Shown here piece by piece: positions 20,103 to 44,570 of a stretch of DNA of 64,000 nucleotides. The stretch covers positions 124,001-188,000 of the forward strand of contig JABVXV010000008.1 of NCBI GenBank assembly GCA_013365325.1, in the 5' to 3' direction. This DNA comes from Dipetalonema caudispina (lineage: Eukaryota; Nematoda; Chromadorea; Rhabditida; Onchocercidae). The stretch's first letter is position 1. Each line of letters starts with the position of its first letter. A model generated the notes under the pieces. The model was not told the origin of the DNA. It saw nothing but the letters and a program-made list of their open reading frames with translations, and ran no database searches. The position numbers and the translations under genes were made by a program.

Positions 20103-21528
20103 ATCTTATTCATTTTAGGATATACTCTCTACTTCCATTTTTGAACAGAAAAAGAGGTAAAGGACCAGATATTATGGAAAGCATTATAGGAGCATTTCGC
20201 AACTTTTGAAAATTCTTGTCACTGAACTGTGAAATGAGTCTTTAAATATATTTGAAAGCGTTAAAAGTTGTATTGATCCCTAACAAACAGAAGCAGTAAC
20301 TTTTCTTCGGCAGATAAAAAGTCTCAAAATTAGTAAAACTTTGAGCATTGAAATAATCTTACCATTTTTAATTATGATACATTCCTGTAATTAATCAGTT
20401 TGTCGATTTGTTCTACCTTTTACTTCATATTTACTTAATTTTTCTTCATCATTTATTCAACTTTTAAATATATCTTAGATTAATTTTCCTAGCTATTCTC
20501 TTTTATTAACTTTGTTCTTTTACATGTCACCTTCGTTTTTTTTTTCTTTTTAATTAATTCGTGTTTTCCTTTTAATATTTAAATCAAACTGTTTGATTAA
20601 TACTTGTTTATTGCTCATCTTCTATTAATACTCAGACATAGGAATGAAAAACTGTTTGAATTTTTTCTGAATTTTGATAAATTATTTGAAGGATCTAGCA
20701 AATGTTAATATTTTGATCTTGTATTTGAAGAATAATGGAATTAACACAGATTTTTTACATTTGAAGAAGATTCAACAGAGTTGGGTCACTTCATAGTTTT
20801 AACAGGTTCACTCTTTTCTTGACATTCTATCAAGCAGAACTTTTCTCGATAATATTAGAATACAAAAGTTAAAAACATTCATATTAACACTCAGTTTTCC
20901 AAGATATTCCGTTATTGTAAAGAGTCAAGAAAGAATACAATCAACACAGATCAACCTTTCTATTCGGAGCATATATTTCAGCAGAACTACAATGAGGGAA
21001 AAGCGACAGAAGAGCAGTTCATGTTTTGTTTCATCTTTTATGAAAGAGTGGTAAAATTTTCTAGAAATACAACCTGGGCTATTCAATTTGTTTTTTAATT
21101 CATTTTGTTCGAAGAGAATGAAAATTCGACATTAATCGACAGTGAGTAATTGTAGTCCCATAATTTTCTTACTGCAAGTCTATGCATTTATTTTTATAGG
21201 GGAAACAAAAAATTGAATTAAACAGACCATCCTTTGCAGAATCAAATTCCAAATATTTTTAAACTCCAATTTTGAACCGAAATTTTTCTGTACTTCGAAA
21301 ACTTGAAAATCTTACTTATCAAGAAATGTTTACTACATAAAATTTTACAAACATCGATATTATACGTTGGTAGAGAGCCTTCCAAATTTATTCCAGTTCA
21401 CTTCCTGATAAGAAACTATTTCGACATGTAGATGGACTGATAAAATGGTCTTTATCAAACAGACGGGTGCACAATATATTTAGAAAATGAATCTTATTTA
21501 CGAACTTTTGTTGACTACAACTACAAGC
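20103..21528. other. Intergenic spacer
   Basis: AT-rich DNA between the two plus-strand genes. I see no further exon, repeat or RNA gene. It should hold the 3' UTR of the upstream gene and the promoter of the downstream one. Confidence 0.55.
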
Positions 21529-24500
21529 ATGGCATGCTTCATCCGACAAATAATCTTTATAGGTAATTTAAATCCTAATTTCTTCAATACAATTTATATT
21601 TGATCTAAGAATATCTACATAAGATAGATTTCAGATTATCAAGTAAAGATGATACCACTGTCAGCAAAGTTAACACTCTCATTTCTCGGTAGCTTCAAAT
21701 AATTACGAAGTAATTAACTAACTCGTATTGTTTTTCAATGATTACAAAAAAGATAATCCATTTTTTACAAGGAAGAAATAAAATCAAAGATGTCATCAGC
21801 AACCATTTAGATTTAATTCTTCAGAAATAACTGACAGCCTAAAAAGAATTGTTGGAACTCAACACCCAACTTGAAAACAGAAAATTTCCTCTTCCCATGT
21901 AGTAAAAACTGCCTCGCATTTTTAATTCAAAGTATAAGTTTATTATATTGCCAGGAGAGGAAGATTGATTTTTAGCTATCTTAAAAGCAGATTAAGCTTC
22001 CAAATGTAAATATTCCTTAGAATTCTTTCCTTGCTTCAATTCCTAATCTAATATTTAAATTTAGGATTGTATTGCAGCTTTGTGTATTGTAATGATTTGT
22101 GCAAAAGACGTGGATACGTACGGACGCCAATTTGTTTTTGTATATCCACCAAATAACGGTGGATCTAGTGGAATGAAGGCTACATTGAATATTATTAATC
22201 CGAGCACAAAACACCAGGCTACTGTCACCGTCGAATATCCAAAATTTGATATTACTGATGATAATATCACAGTAACACGACATACTGCAACTTTGGTTGT
22301 CAAAGTACTGAGTGGCATCCCGGTTTGTTCGCTTTATTTTCATTATTCCAGCAGATTACCTTATTCACGCATGTGGAACTACACGAGAGATTTGCGTAGA
22401 TCTCTCTGAAGTTATTGATTTATGTTTATCACCTGATTTATGTTTAAGGCAGTATATTTTCAACTTCCTGAAAAATTTTGAATCCAACGTCTCCTGCTCT
22501 TTCGCTTTTCGCTATCTCCATGCTTATTTTGTTAGCGTACACCGCGATGTAACTTTCATGACGGATTTTCTGAAAAATCAATTTCACGAGTGAAATAAGC
22601 TTCAATTTTATAGTTATAAGTATGAAAATGAACGAAATAGTTCAATTCAGAAGGAATTTGATAGGTAAAAAAATAGCCGATTAATTAGAGCAGTTTTGCT
22701 TGTTTTCCAACGAATTCTTCAATTCGAATTCAGTTTTTCAGTTTAATTTTAATAAATCAGTGATTTTGGACAATATCGACAACGGTTTACGCTCATACGT
22801 AGATGCTAGAATTGTTGTCCACTCCACAATTCCAATTACTCTAATAGCACATAGCACTGATGTCAGCGGTGCACAAGACAGTTTCCTTGGTATTATTTCA
22901 CTAAACAATTATAATGCATCTCAAAGTCAAATCAAAATTTTTTAAAATTTCTCATTTGAAATTTTAGTGATGTAATCGAAATACCGTATTTTACAAATTA
23001 TTTATCTGAAATTTTTACCATTATAAGTGAATTTTGTCTTGAAATACACTGGTGACCTTTTGTCAGTGTACTATTCATGATACTACAACAGTTGTAGTGC
23101 TACCAATATCGATGGCCGGAAAACACTACGCATTTACTCTTCCACCATCATCGTTGTCCGGTTCAACGATTATTTATTTTCTGCCAGCAAAAGCTACGCC
23201 TAATCAGTATATTAGTATTAATTTGATTCGCAAGGCATTCTCTTGCTCATGCAAACATACTGTGCAAGTTTGCTTTTCTTCCTTAGATCTTTTATAAATT
23301 GGTAATTCTATTACGCAATAAATTTGCAAATTTAATTCTGTTTTTAAACGAAAATAGATATGCCAGCATTCACTTTTTCACAAATTTTCCGAATAACTGG
23401 CAAATTATATCACAGATGGGTGAGATGCTGGCATTCAGTTCATCAGGCGAAAGTGTTACGTTGTGGGCACATAGTAAATTTACATTTGTTATTGTTGCCG
23501 CTGTTCGTGGATTGCCAACAACGGAAGGATCAAATGTATTTGATTTTGGATGCTTTATGCCAAGTTCAATGCCAACGATGGGTTTGTCAACAATAGATAT
23601 TAATGAATTTATTATTTGAAAATATATTTTTCAATTCTCTTCAAAATTCGCTTTCTCAGTAAAATAACAACAAAATGCACATAGTACTGTAATCGAGAGT
23701 GAAGATCAGATCAATTAGTTTGTAGCAATTCTATAATTAAAACTAATTTTCTAGCCAGCTGTAATTCAAGAAACAAATGTACTTTTTCTAAGAGAAAAAT
23801 TTTAGATTTTTTATTGTAGACTGCGATAAATTACCAATGAAAGATGATCATGTAGTACCATTGCTTACCGGAAAACACCACTTGCTTACACCGCCATCTA
23901 TTAAATGCAAATCAGTGGAAATTTCGATTTATGGTTCGAACAATGTTGCTAAGACGAAACGTTTGATATCCACTTTCGTTGAAACATCTAATCCGATGAT
24001 ATTTGATGAATATGGAAATACGGCTGCAATAAGTACTACGTATGAGTCTATCCATAATTAGAAAATGTAATTTTCATGCAAATAAATCAGTCAGATATAT
24101 AATATACGATTGCTTCGAATGGGTTGTAGCTGAAAATGTGGAAAAATGACATTAGAATAGTACAATATAAGCATTACCATATTAGAACAGTTTGACGAAT
24201 CTGAAGAAAAAATTTATGTTTTTAGGACGATGTTAAATGTCATTCGTTACGGTGGATACAATGTTGGAGGAAAAAACTACGAGGAAGGAGGGTATTTGCA
24301 TGAAGTACCAGCTATTTCTCAATTCATTTCCGGCATGATTCCAGTTCTCGTACCCAGTGACAGCAATCAAATTACTGTAAGTCTTCTCAATGCATTAACA
24401 TTCAGAAATGAATATTCCTCATATTTTTGTGATACTCCTAACAGTGCGCAAATAACTTTTCAGTAATAGTATATGTCATGATGATCTTTCTCTCCCAATC

Positions 24501-25233
24501 CATTCGATAAGAATAGAGAATATTCTTGCAGGTAATAGCAGACCATAAAGCAATGTCAAGTGCCTTTTTTGACGGTGAAATTAGCTTATCATTTGCTGTA
24601 TTACCATTCCTGAATAGCTTACTGTATTATGCATCCGGTACTGTATCCCCTGGTTTCCACTTTTTCTACGCCGATGGTTTATATATCATTTTTATCACCG
24701 GTCGCACAAATAATAGTGCATATGGATTTATTCCGGCTTTTAACAGTAAATCTTTGTTGCTTCGTTTGATCAATGTATCTGTTATAGCCGTGATAATTGC
24801 AATGATCACTAAAGACGAAAAATTTGATCTTTACTTCACAATCCTTTTGTTTGTTTCCTTAATTCCAAATGATTCCAATAATTTTATTTGTAGGTCGGAA
24901 AGTTGTCAAGATGAATTTTCCTACAAGTAAGTCATCTACATATTTTCAATACCTTACAGCTTAGCGCTAAAAACTGATAGATCATTTTTGTTTGTTTTAG
25001 CTTCTTCTCGGAAATTTTTGACTGAAACAACCATGTCGATACAACAAGTAACGACAAATTCACCAGCGCGAAATCTTGTCTTAAATGGTAGTACGTATAC
25101 CCGTTGTGATAAATACAAAAATTTATCAACCAAAATTTCTCGAATAAAGCTCCCTTCATCATGCATTTCTGTGATCATCGAATCATCTTTCACTATTTTT
25201 ATTATTTCTATATTTCATATCTTAACCTTTTGA
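21529..25233 (+). CDS. Secreted IgGFc-binding-domain-like protein
   Basis: Resembles the nematode family carrying the IgGFc-binding protein N-terminal domain, which are extracellular proteins of mostly unknown role. Ten exons join in phase: 21529-21562, 22078-22322, 22742-22889, 23092-23267, 23416-23581, 23820-24039, 24226-24376, 24532-24745, 24894-24926, 25001-25233, giving about 539 residues. An upstream in-frame ATG at 21487 would add 14. The signal peptide is MACFIRQIIFIALCIVMICA, split over exons 1-2. Typical stretches are YGRQFVFVYPPNN, VVHSTIPITLIAHSTD, QDSFL joined to VVLPISMAGKHYAF, NVFDFGCFMPSS, YLHEVPAISQFISG and YGFIPAFN. The Ser/Thr-rich C-terminus ends in a short hydrophobic run (SSFTIFIISIFHILTF) that could be a lipid-anchor signal. 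The exon 3-4 and 4-5 joins use unusual acceptors and are the weakest. Family membership rests on remembered domain patterns, not a search. Confidence 0.65.
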
Positions 25234-25515
25234 ATTACAAATGTCACATCATCTATTAAGTTTGAAAGCAAATATAGTGCAATTTTTTGTAATAAATTAT
25301 TCAAATTTCAAATTTGCTACGGGAACATGTTTTTTTAATAGCATTTCTATGTTTCAAGAAATAAGTGGAAGATTTTTGGAATATTTTCGAAGTAGAAATT
25401 GTTTAGAAGCATCAAAAGTTATAAAATATATGACTAAGCTATCAAATGTTTCGAGTCGATTAATCTCACTGCTTGCTTCAGCAAACAATCACGTCAATGT
25501 TAATTTTTAATGAAC

Positions 25516-25521
25516 AATAAA
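25516..25521 (+). terminator. AATAAA polyadenylation signal
   Basis: A canonical AATAAA follows the IgGFc-type gene. It lies 283 bases beyond the stop chosen here, but only a few bases beyond the stop of an alternative last exon (ending at 25510), which is one reason to keep that alternative open. Confidence 0.45.
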
Positions 25522-28500
25522 TGCTAAATATTTTAAATTGTTATATAAATCCTTCATTAATGATTATTCGATTTTATTTCACTGTATTCTGTACCACTAA
25601 AGCGTACTACAGAATTTGAAACTAAACACTAATTAGCAAATTATTTATGAAACATAAAAAATTTAATTGTGTTGAAAATATTAAACTGTTTTTGTGCGTA
25701 TACATTTTCTCCCAATTATTATAACTAACACATAGTGTATGATAGATGATCCTATTAAAGAATTCTGTCCTTCCGATGTCGTCGTAATTCAGAGTGTTAA
25801 TATACTCATAAATATTTATGAGCAATACATCCGGTTGACAGGGTTACAATTACATCCTGAATACAACTTCACGTTACATTCAGACAATCAATCGGAAACG
25901 ACTGTTTGAGCATCAGCAGTAATGAACTCTGCTTGTTGTTTATTGTAAATTTAAAGATAGCAAAGATTATCAACGTTCATATCTAAATTTATCAGACAAA
26001 ATGAATTCATACTATATACTCCGCCATAGAAATTAGAAGATTTTTCCCGTTTCAGGTAACTTTGAGGAATTCAATGATTTTTTTCATTTATGCTTCATTC
26101 ATAAATAAAACAGTTCGCCTAACCGTTTGCTTATAAACAATACTTATAAAGCAGTCGGAAAAACTGATATAACAGTGATAAGCCAGCAAAGATTCTGATA
26201 AAAAGGATGATAAAACTTCGGGTTTCTTTGCAAGAAGCATCGATAGTGAATTTTGATTAATTTGAGTTTTCCATCACCTTCATCTTGATAGAAGTTATTG
26301 TTTCATCAAGCGAATAAATTTGAACCAGATAAGCTTTAAGTGATTTTTGTTTACATTTCATTCATCTTGTTAAAACTGTTTAAGAAATCATTCGTCTGCT
26401 ACTAATGCTTCATTATTTGCGTTCCCCAATAAGACAATGTGAAATTCTCTTAATTTTTCATTTATGAGGAAAATGTAGAAATTCGCTCTGTTATTTTTCA
26501 AAAATTGAAATTGCACATAAAAAATAGGCAGCCTATTTGGTATAATCTCTGCTAAACTGAGAAAACAAAATTCAGTAACGATTACTATCAATACATTCTT
26601 GGTTTCCTACTAGAGATCAGAAACGAAATTCAATCGTTCTTTTGGAAATGAAGAAGTGTCGAAGAATAACTATGCAAGTCTACACACTTCTAATATTGAT
26701 AAAAACAATGCTATCATGATAATTTTATAAAATAAGGCTTACTAATTAACATTGTCTTGTGTCAATGAAAAGCCTTTACCAACAGCCAACCGAATGTAGC
26801 AACTTGCAATGATTCTTAAATAAGTGAATTTATAAATTATAATAACTTTCCTTTAAACCACAAAATGCTTGAGGAAGGATATTTTTGGTTAAGCAATGAA
26901 TCTTAGCTATTTCAACAAGACGAATGAATTTGAGGGATGAAATCATTTAATTTAGATCTGAGATTTTTCTTCACTTGCCTAGCAATTATTTGGATATGGT
27001 AGCCATAGCATTTTGAAAACGTAAAAAATTGATAAAATTTAGGGCATGAAATGAATATCAAATTAAATATAACAACAAGCAAAGTTTTAGTAACCGCAAG
27101 TGCGTTTTATTTGCTAAGCATAAAGCATCAAATTACACAGAGCAATTAAAATATTATCATTTATCAATGTTAATTCCTGACATTTTTAAATGAGATTAAC
27201 TGCTATTTGAGATTCTTCCTGGCTTGTTAAATTTAAAAATACAACCAAAACATATTGATGCCACATGTGTGTGCCAAATATTATGAATACTTGACTTATA
27301 AATAATTTTATTTTTATAAAATGATATGCTCGAAAAATACATTTTGCGTTGTTCAAAACTATTCGTTTTAAAGGCTTTTCAACAAGCCCAAAACTTAAAA
27401 ACTTTTGCACTAGAAGTTTTTCAACAATTTTCTTCTTGATATGTTTCATTAATCACTCTAAAATTTATGCTTAAGAAATTTGTTTCAATTTGCTCTATTC
27501 AGAGTAACTCAATCCCTTTTTGTCTTTCACCCAACATAAAATAATTGACGGAATCATTCAAGTTTACTGAAAATTTGTTTAAAGTATCAAACAGAACCAC
27601 CGATCATTAATAAGGCAAAACTGAAAGTTACTAATTTTGAGCAGCTAATTTAAATAGAAGTACGAAGTGCTTAAATTAGCAAACTTTATTGTGCATGATT
27701 GTTTCTGTTATAACAAATATTTCAACTATATATTAGAAAAACATTCTTGAAAACAATCGAAAAAATCTTCTGATTACCTTATTTAGCGCTTCTGAATTAC
27801 AGCAAGAGTAAGATTGGCTTACTTGAGCCAATTTCAGGATCAGAAATGGAGTTATCTTCCGTGACTACACACTACCAAAGAAATCATACCTATACACAAA
27901 TACATAAATAGTGTAAGCAAATATTTGTGATTGGTAGTAAAATCCCTCGCATAGAAAATGTAAGCAAAGGCATTGCTAATACTGCAAACGAAATTGCAGC
28001 AATATGAAGCAAAATGAGGTAAGAGCAGAATATTCAACAAACTGCAAACTTAATCATCATTAAATCATTCCACAGGTTTCTTTAATGATAACATGCTGTA
28101 ATGAGTAAACCAACTTATAAAGCCAAATTGTCGAGTAATGGCCTTAGTCGTTAGCATAAATCACACCCTTCATTGTACCAATCGATAGAATCAAAATATC
28201 GCTTGATCAGATTACATTTTTAAGAAGTTACTTCAATTTTCGAGCTCCTGGAAGAATTATCCATCTGTTCTTTTGTTAAATGCAAAATTTAATATTTCAC
28301 AGCAATCAATATTCGATAAGTAAGAATTTATATAAATATGCTCTATCTAGAATATTTCAGATCTTTCAATTCTACATCAAAATTTTTGTTTTGGATTTAT
28401 TTTCGAGTTTGATTTTGAATTATTGGAAATTTAAAATTCTTCATTTTAAGATACCGAATGCCAAATAAAAAGTGACTTCAAAGTGTATATAAATTGAAAG

Positions 28501-31262
28501 TACTTCGTGTATATGAAAGTCATTTAAGTAGGGAGTAATGGATGGCTAGTTGAAGTTCAGTCACACCGATTGCGCAATTCCAGAAATGGATCATTACTGA
28601 TCCTGAGACGATAACAGCCAACAACTATTTATTGCGAAAATTGAATCAAGCAAAAAATTAGGGGTGAGTTATTACTTCTTGCTTACTTATTTTACCAGAA
28701 AATGTAGTTACAACTGTTAGCAACAATCGGAAAGTTAAGTTAAAGAAGCCTATATATATCTTTTTTTTCGTCGACCTGATATTTCATTAAATTACTTTAG
28801 GACGATCAATAATTGCTCAACTGATTTTTAAGTTTTTAACTCGCTACTGTATAAGAAACACTCAAGAAATCATTTTTTTTCTGACGCATTTGAGATTATC
28901 CAACTTTGTCATTTAAAAGTTTCAAAAAAAAAAGTGTGATTTAGAATTTTCATCCTTCCTTATTTTCTGATTTTCAAATTTTTCAGACAAATTGGGAAAA
29001 TTTGAAGTTATAAAAATATCCACTTGCTTACAAATAGGTTAGTTTCGTTAATAAATAAAACTTTTCGTATAAAAGTGATTTGACAGTGCGCTCAAGAAAA
29101 CGGCTTTATCATCACCATCGATCTTGCCATTTCTCTTTTCTTTTTCCCTTTTTCCATATCTCTTTTCACGAGACTTGCGCAATCCGAGGATGATTCTAAT
29201 CGATGAAAGAACAAAATAATATAATAAAAATTTTGCGGCTGTTCTTCTTTCTTGATTTCTATCTATCTCACTGCAAAATTAGATTTAATTATTGGGAAGA
29301 AAAAGAACAGTTCCCCCATTATTTGAAAATCGTAAATTCTAGAAATATTTCAATTTCAGAAGTTTTGAAAAATATCTTAGTAACTGTTTTTCTTTATATT
29401 TTTATCGCTGATGTCGAAAATTTTGATGGCATAGCTGGAGAAGAGGTATGGACAATTACTGATCATCATAAATGTATAGTTAGATAATTTGTCGGACGAG
29501 GAAGGTCAAGGGAGGAAAAGGAAGAAATTGGTTGATAGGATGCAATCTGAATGAACTTTCTGCGACAATTGAAAACCAATGATGACCTTGTCCAAAATGC
29601 ATGATTTTTTTCTGCCACTTTTCAGTTTTTTGTTTACCTATACTAGCTTCTAGTTACTAATTCACCTTGTTATTTTCTTAATTCATAAGATGTATTGAAT
29701 GTTAATAATCAACAAATGTGGGTTGTAAAATATCTACAGAGTCACTTACATTTCCCTCCAATCATTTTAATTTTCATCCATGTCAACTTTCGAAATCAAG
29801 AACTCATAAAAGAAAAGTTGGAGAAGATAGCTTTTTCATAAAACTATTTAAAATTGAAATTTACGACTTAAAAATTAACTAAACTTTTGTTATTTATATC
29901 TCAAAAAATTTTAAAGGAATTTCGCATTTCTTTTAAAAATTCAATTTTTAACAGCTTTAATTTCAGACATGATGTTTCAAACAGTTAGTTAAGAAATGCA
30001 AGAAAAAACTAGATTTTGAGAAAAGATCAGAGAATGCAAACATTTCTCTTTTCAAATAAGAATGAGAGACGATTTATTGGTCATCCAGACAACAATCATC
30101 ATTTCATTACTCCATTGCTAGCGTGGATGATGAATTTTAAAATGGTTTCAATCAATTTCCAAAAAAAAATTTTCCAAATATATGTAGGAAAAAGCAAAAT
30201 TGCAAATCGCGAACTTCTAATGAAATCTTCCTATATGACGTAAAAAGTATAAGGTAAGATAATAGAACTGTTACAGTTTTTTATGTAATTCAATTTTAGT
30301 AATGGGGTTAAATCATTTTTGTCGATAAAGCCAGGACAGTTTGATATATTTACCAAAAGTTTAGAAATATCTGAAAATAGTGCGTAGTATAAATAAACGA
30401 ATTAATGTTTTTATGTTTACGATCATACACGATCCTTGCAATTCACGATTATACATATGACAAAAAGCGATAGCATGGAGGGAATGATAATCAACTCGAT
30501 AACTGGAAGATACTTATAGTAAGAGTAGTTTTTGCAGTAGTAGCTAGAATTTTCAAAATGCAAGACAATGATAACGAAGTATAAGCTATAATTCATCCAA
30601 TTGATATTTTAAGGTCAATGCGGTCAATCAATAGCTTAATATCAAGTATATCTTAAATTCCAATTAAACCGGTATCAATTTAATTAATACAATCAAATAT
30701 ATGCCCTAACAACGAATAATATCGGTTCTTATAGACATAAAATGCTATATTCAAAAGTTTTTTTAAAATCGTCGAAAAAAAAAAAAAACTTTTCAAAATA
30801 ATACAATTTCTTTGCCGCCATGCTTATTTCAAACAGTGCAAATTCTGTCATATTTTTGTTTCATAGCTTCCTGATTAAACAATTTTAGCGTTCAATCCTA
30901 ACAATTTTTATAGAAAAGTCGTTTTTGTAGAAATAGAACCTTACAGATGCTTAGTGAACAAATGTTTGAAATGATAAGGGATTTCTTAAGATGGAAGCTG
31001 TACCGAAGACAATGTATCATGGAGGTTGAGTTGATATCGTCGACTTGCTGATCGTGCAATGACTGAACTGAAGGCTGGAAAAAGGAAAGTTGGACGATAG
31101 TCGTGAAGGTTAGTGAAACCTTGGCCTCGATATATACAGATACATGTAGCTTTGCCTACCTACCCTTCGCCTTTTCGAGGTCGAAAGTTTGTCCCCCATT
31201 CCAACTTCAACCCTAACCCGATCTACCTTCTCTTTTCTTTATGCAACGAATGACCCCACTTA
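25522..31262. other. Long gene-free region
   Basis: Nothing here assembles into a gene. The longest plus-strand open frame (29203-29487) ends near a GTATGG that could be a donor, but it has no matched partner exon and no known motif. Minus-strand frames of 60-87 codons are low-complexity. The right end approaches the nuclear-receptor promoter. Confidence 0.5.
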
Positions 31263-31271
31263 CCAAGGTCA
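31263..31271 (+). promoter_or_regulatory. Perfect NR5A/FTZ-F1 half-site CCAAGGTCA
   Basis: The nine bases match the NR5A monomer-binding consensus YCAAGGYCR exactly and lie 1.5 kb upstream of the NR5A receptor start codon. A near match (GCAAGGTCA, 32673-32681) sits 68 bases before the start. NR5A receptors bind such sites as monomers through the zinc fingers and FTZ-F1 box, both intact in this gene, so autoregulation is possible. Chance occurrence cannot be excluded. Confidence 0.3.
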
Positions 31272-31840
31272 ATAAATTTACGGCTCAATCAAGGTTGCAT
31301 TTGCTCAGTTAAACACGATCACCTACATCTTTATATTATATTTTTCGTTTTTGAAAGGCCTTTACCCATATCTTTGCATCATATTTTTCAGCATTAAAGA
31401 GTTTCATTACTTTATTCCTAATAACCCTGTACTTTTTTTAAAACTTACTCATTCTTTCCTTTTAAACTTTATATCTATAATAAGTCCTTTCAATCTATTT
31501 GATGTAAGATCCAAGCATTGCTATATATTTCTTGCAAAAACCTTTTCTCATTCAATAATAAATTTTTGATCGTTGTTATTGAAGGCCATGAATCTGTTCC
31601 GTTCGGGAACGCTTGGATGGGATTGCCATTCACATTTCGCCGTCATTGTTGTCGCCGTCAGTATTATCAAGCACTATCCTCTCCTTCAGGTAGGAAACGA
31701 CAAAGGCCTTGACCCCGCGATATTTGGGACACGGTGACAGTGACAGTTCACTACCACAAGCGAGAGCAGCCCATCACTCTTCCCATCTTCTCCCACCCTG
31801 CGCAATTCTCCGACGAGTTTATTACTATCATTACTACTTC

Positions 31841-31869
31841 CTCTTCCTTTTCCTTTTCCTTTTCTTTCA
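31841..31869. repeat. Pyrimidine (CCTTTT)n repeat
   Basis: Four imperfect CCTTTT-like units in the upstream region of the nuclear receptor gene. Confidence 0.8.
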
Positions 31870-32637
31870 CTACCCATCTACCCACTCATCTATCTATCTA
31901 TCGATGGTTGAAGCTATGAGTGTTGAAAGTTTTGGTTGAAATGGGTGACATTGTGGTGCCCACTCATACGTATCAAACATTTGTATGCATCAGCCTGTGT
32001 TTATGCATTTCTCTTTCCTTGCAATTTGATCTCCAATGGATGAGAAGAATTCTCGACATTTTGACGATAGCGGTGTTGCTGCTGCCTGATGATTGCAACT
32101 GTCCCAGGGCGACTTTACCAGCTCTTCTCTTTTCAAGCACAACTGTCACAATCCTGCGACACTTCTGTTCACCGATACGGTGATCTCTGAGTTGCATTAC
32201 CGCCCCACCCCAACCCACCTCCACCCTTTCCTACTTGTCTGTTAATTGCAAGAAGGCATGGATGAGCAATATAGCGATGTAGCAGCTTAACTGAAGGAGG
32301 TCCATGCATCAGGTCTGGTCTGTACTTCTGTCTGTCTCTGTGTGTGCGTCCGCTAACTGCTTGATATGATGGCATGCATGAGGTACCACCCACTTTTGCA
32401 GGATGATGAATCGTTGCTTGTGATGCGATCTGTTGTTACCTGCTGACTCGGCTCTTCTGGATACCTCAGATTTTGTTCACTCAGCGACGTTCCTCCGATT
32501 CCTCTGATAATTCCGTGAAATGTGCTGTTGGATTACCGGTCCGTACTGCAATTGCTTTCACTATTCGATGTGGTTGCTTGCAGCCGTAGTAGCTCACCTG
32601 TCATAAAGGTATAGGCCGCTGTCTACCACGGCCTTCA

Positions 32638-32667
32638 GTGTGTGTGCGTGTGTGTGTGTTTGTCTGT
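32638..32667. repeat. (GT)n microsatellite
   Basis: An imperfect GT run about 80-110 bases upstream of the nuclear receptor start codon, probably within the 5' UTR or proximal promoter. Confidence 0.9.
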
Positions 32668-32673
32668 TGATAG

Positions 32674-44166
<11,493 letters not shown>

Positions 44167-44345
44167 TTGAAAACTGAATCAAATGTGCGCACTTATCCCA
44201 TTCCGCCATTCCACCGTTGTTTCTTCCAAACTATTGCTTTTCTTATACCAAAATTTCATGCAGAGTTCGTCAGAAAATATCACTTTTATATTTTAGAAAG
44301 TGAAAAACGGTGGAATCAAAAATTTAGGAACTAGTTCTAAATTAA

Positions 44346-44570
44346 TTTCGTTCATTACACCCTCCCTTTTCTCCTGCATCCTATTCAACTCTTACAAATT
44401 TGCACAAACCTACCCGAAAACACTTGTCGCCTCTTCACTCTCCTCACAAAGTGCGTGCAACTGATCTCGTCAGAAAACTCGGGTTCGGCAATTCCGCAGT
44501 AAATCAGCAGGGAGCCGCTGTGGATACGATCAACGAAAATCCACAAAGTATAGAAGAAGCAGCAATTTAA
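44346..44570 (+). other. 75-codon open stretch downstream of the NR5A stop
   Basis: One frame stays open for 75 codons and ends at TAA (44570). Its last 40 codons have balanced, protein-like composition unlike the flanking AT-rich DNA (RATDLVRKLGFGNSAVNQQ, then AAVDTINENPQSIEEAAI). It lies 180 bases after the receptor stop codon, with an AG at 44476 that could serve as acceptor. It could be an alternative last exon of the receptor gene or an exon of another gene. I found no phase-matched donor that I trust, so it is not called as coding. Confidence 0.35.

Noticed and set aside
22017..22343. Minus-strand open frames of 85-108 codons over the IgGFc-type exon 2
   Set aside because: They overlap a plus-strand exon with family motifs and correct splice sites, so they are antisense shadows.
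29203..29487. Plus-strand 94-codon frame upstream of the nuclear receptor
   Set aside because: It has poor composition, no matched partner exon and no recognisable domain.
31686..32393. Overlapping open frames on both strands in the GC-richer region before the nuclear receptor
   Set aside because: Fewer stop codons are expected in GC-richer DNA; the frames contradict each other and show no domain.
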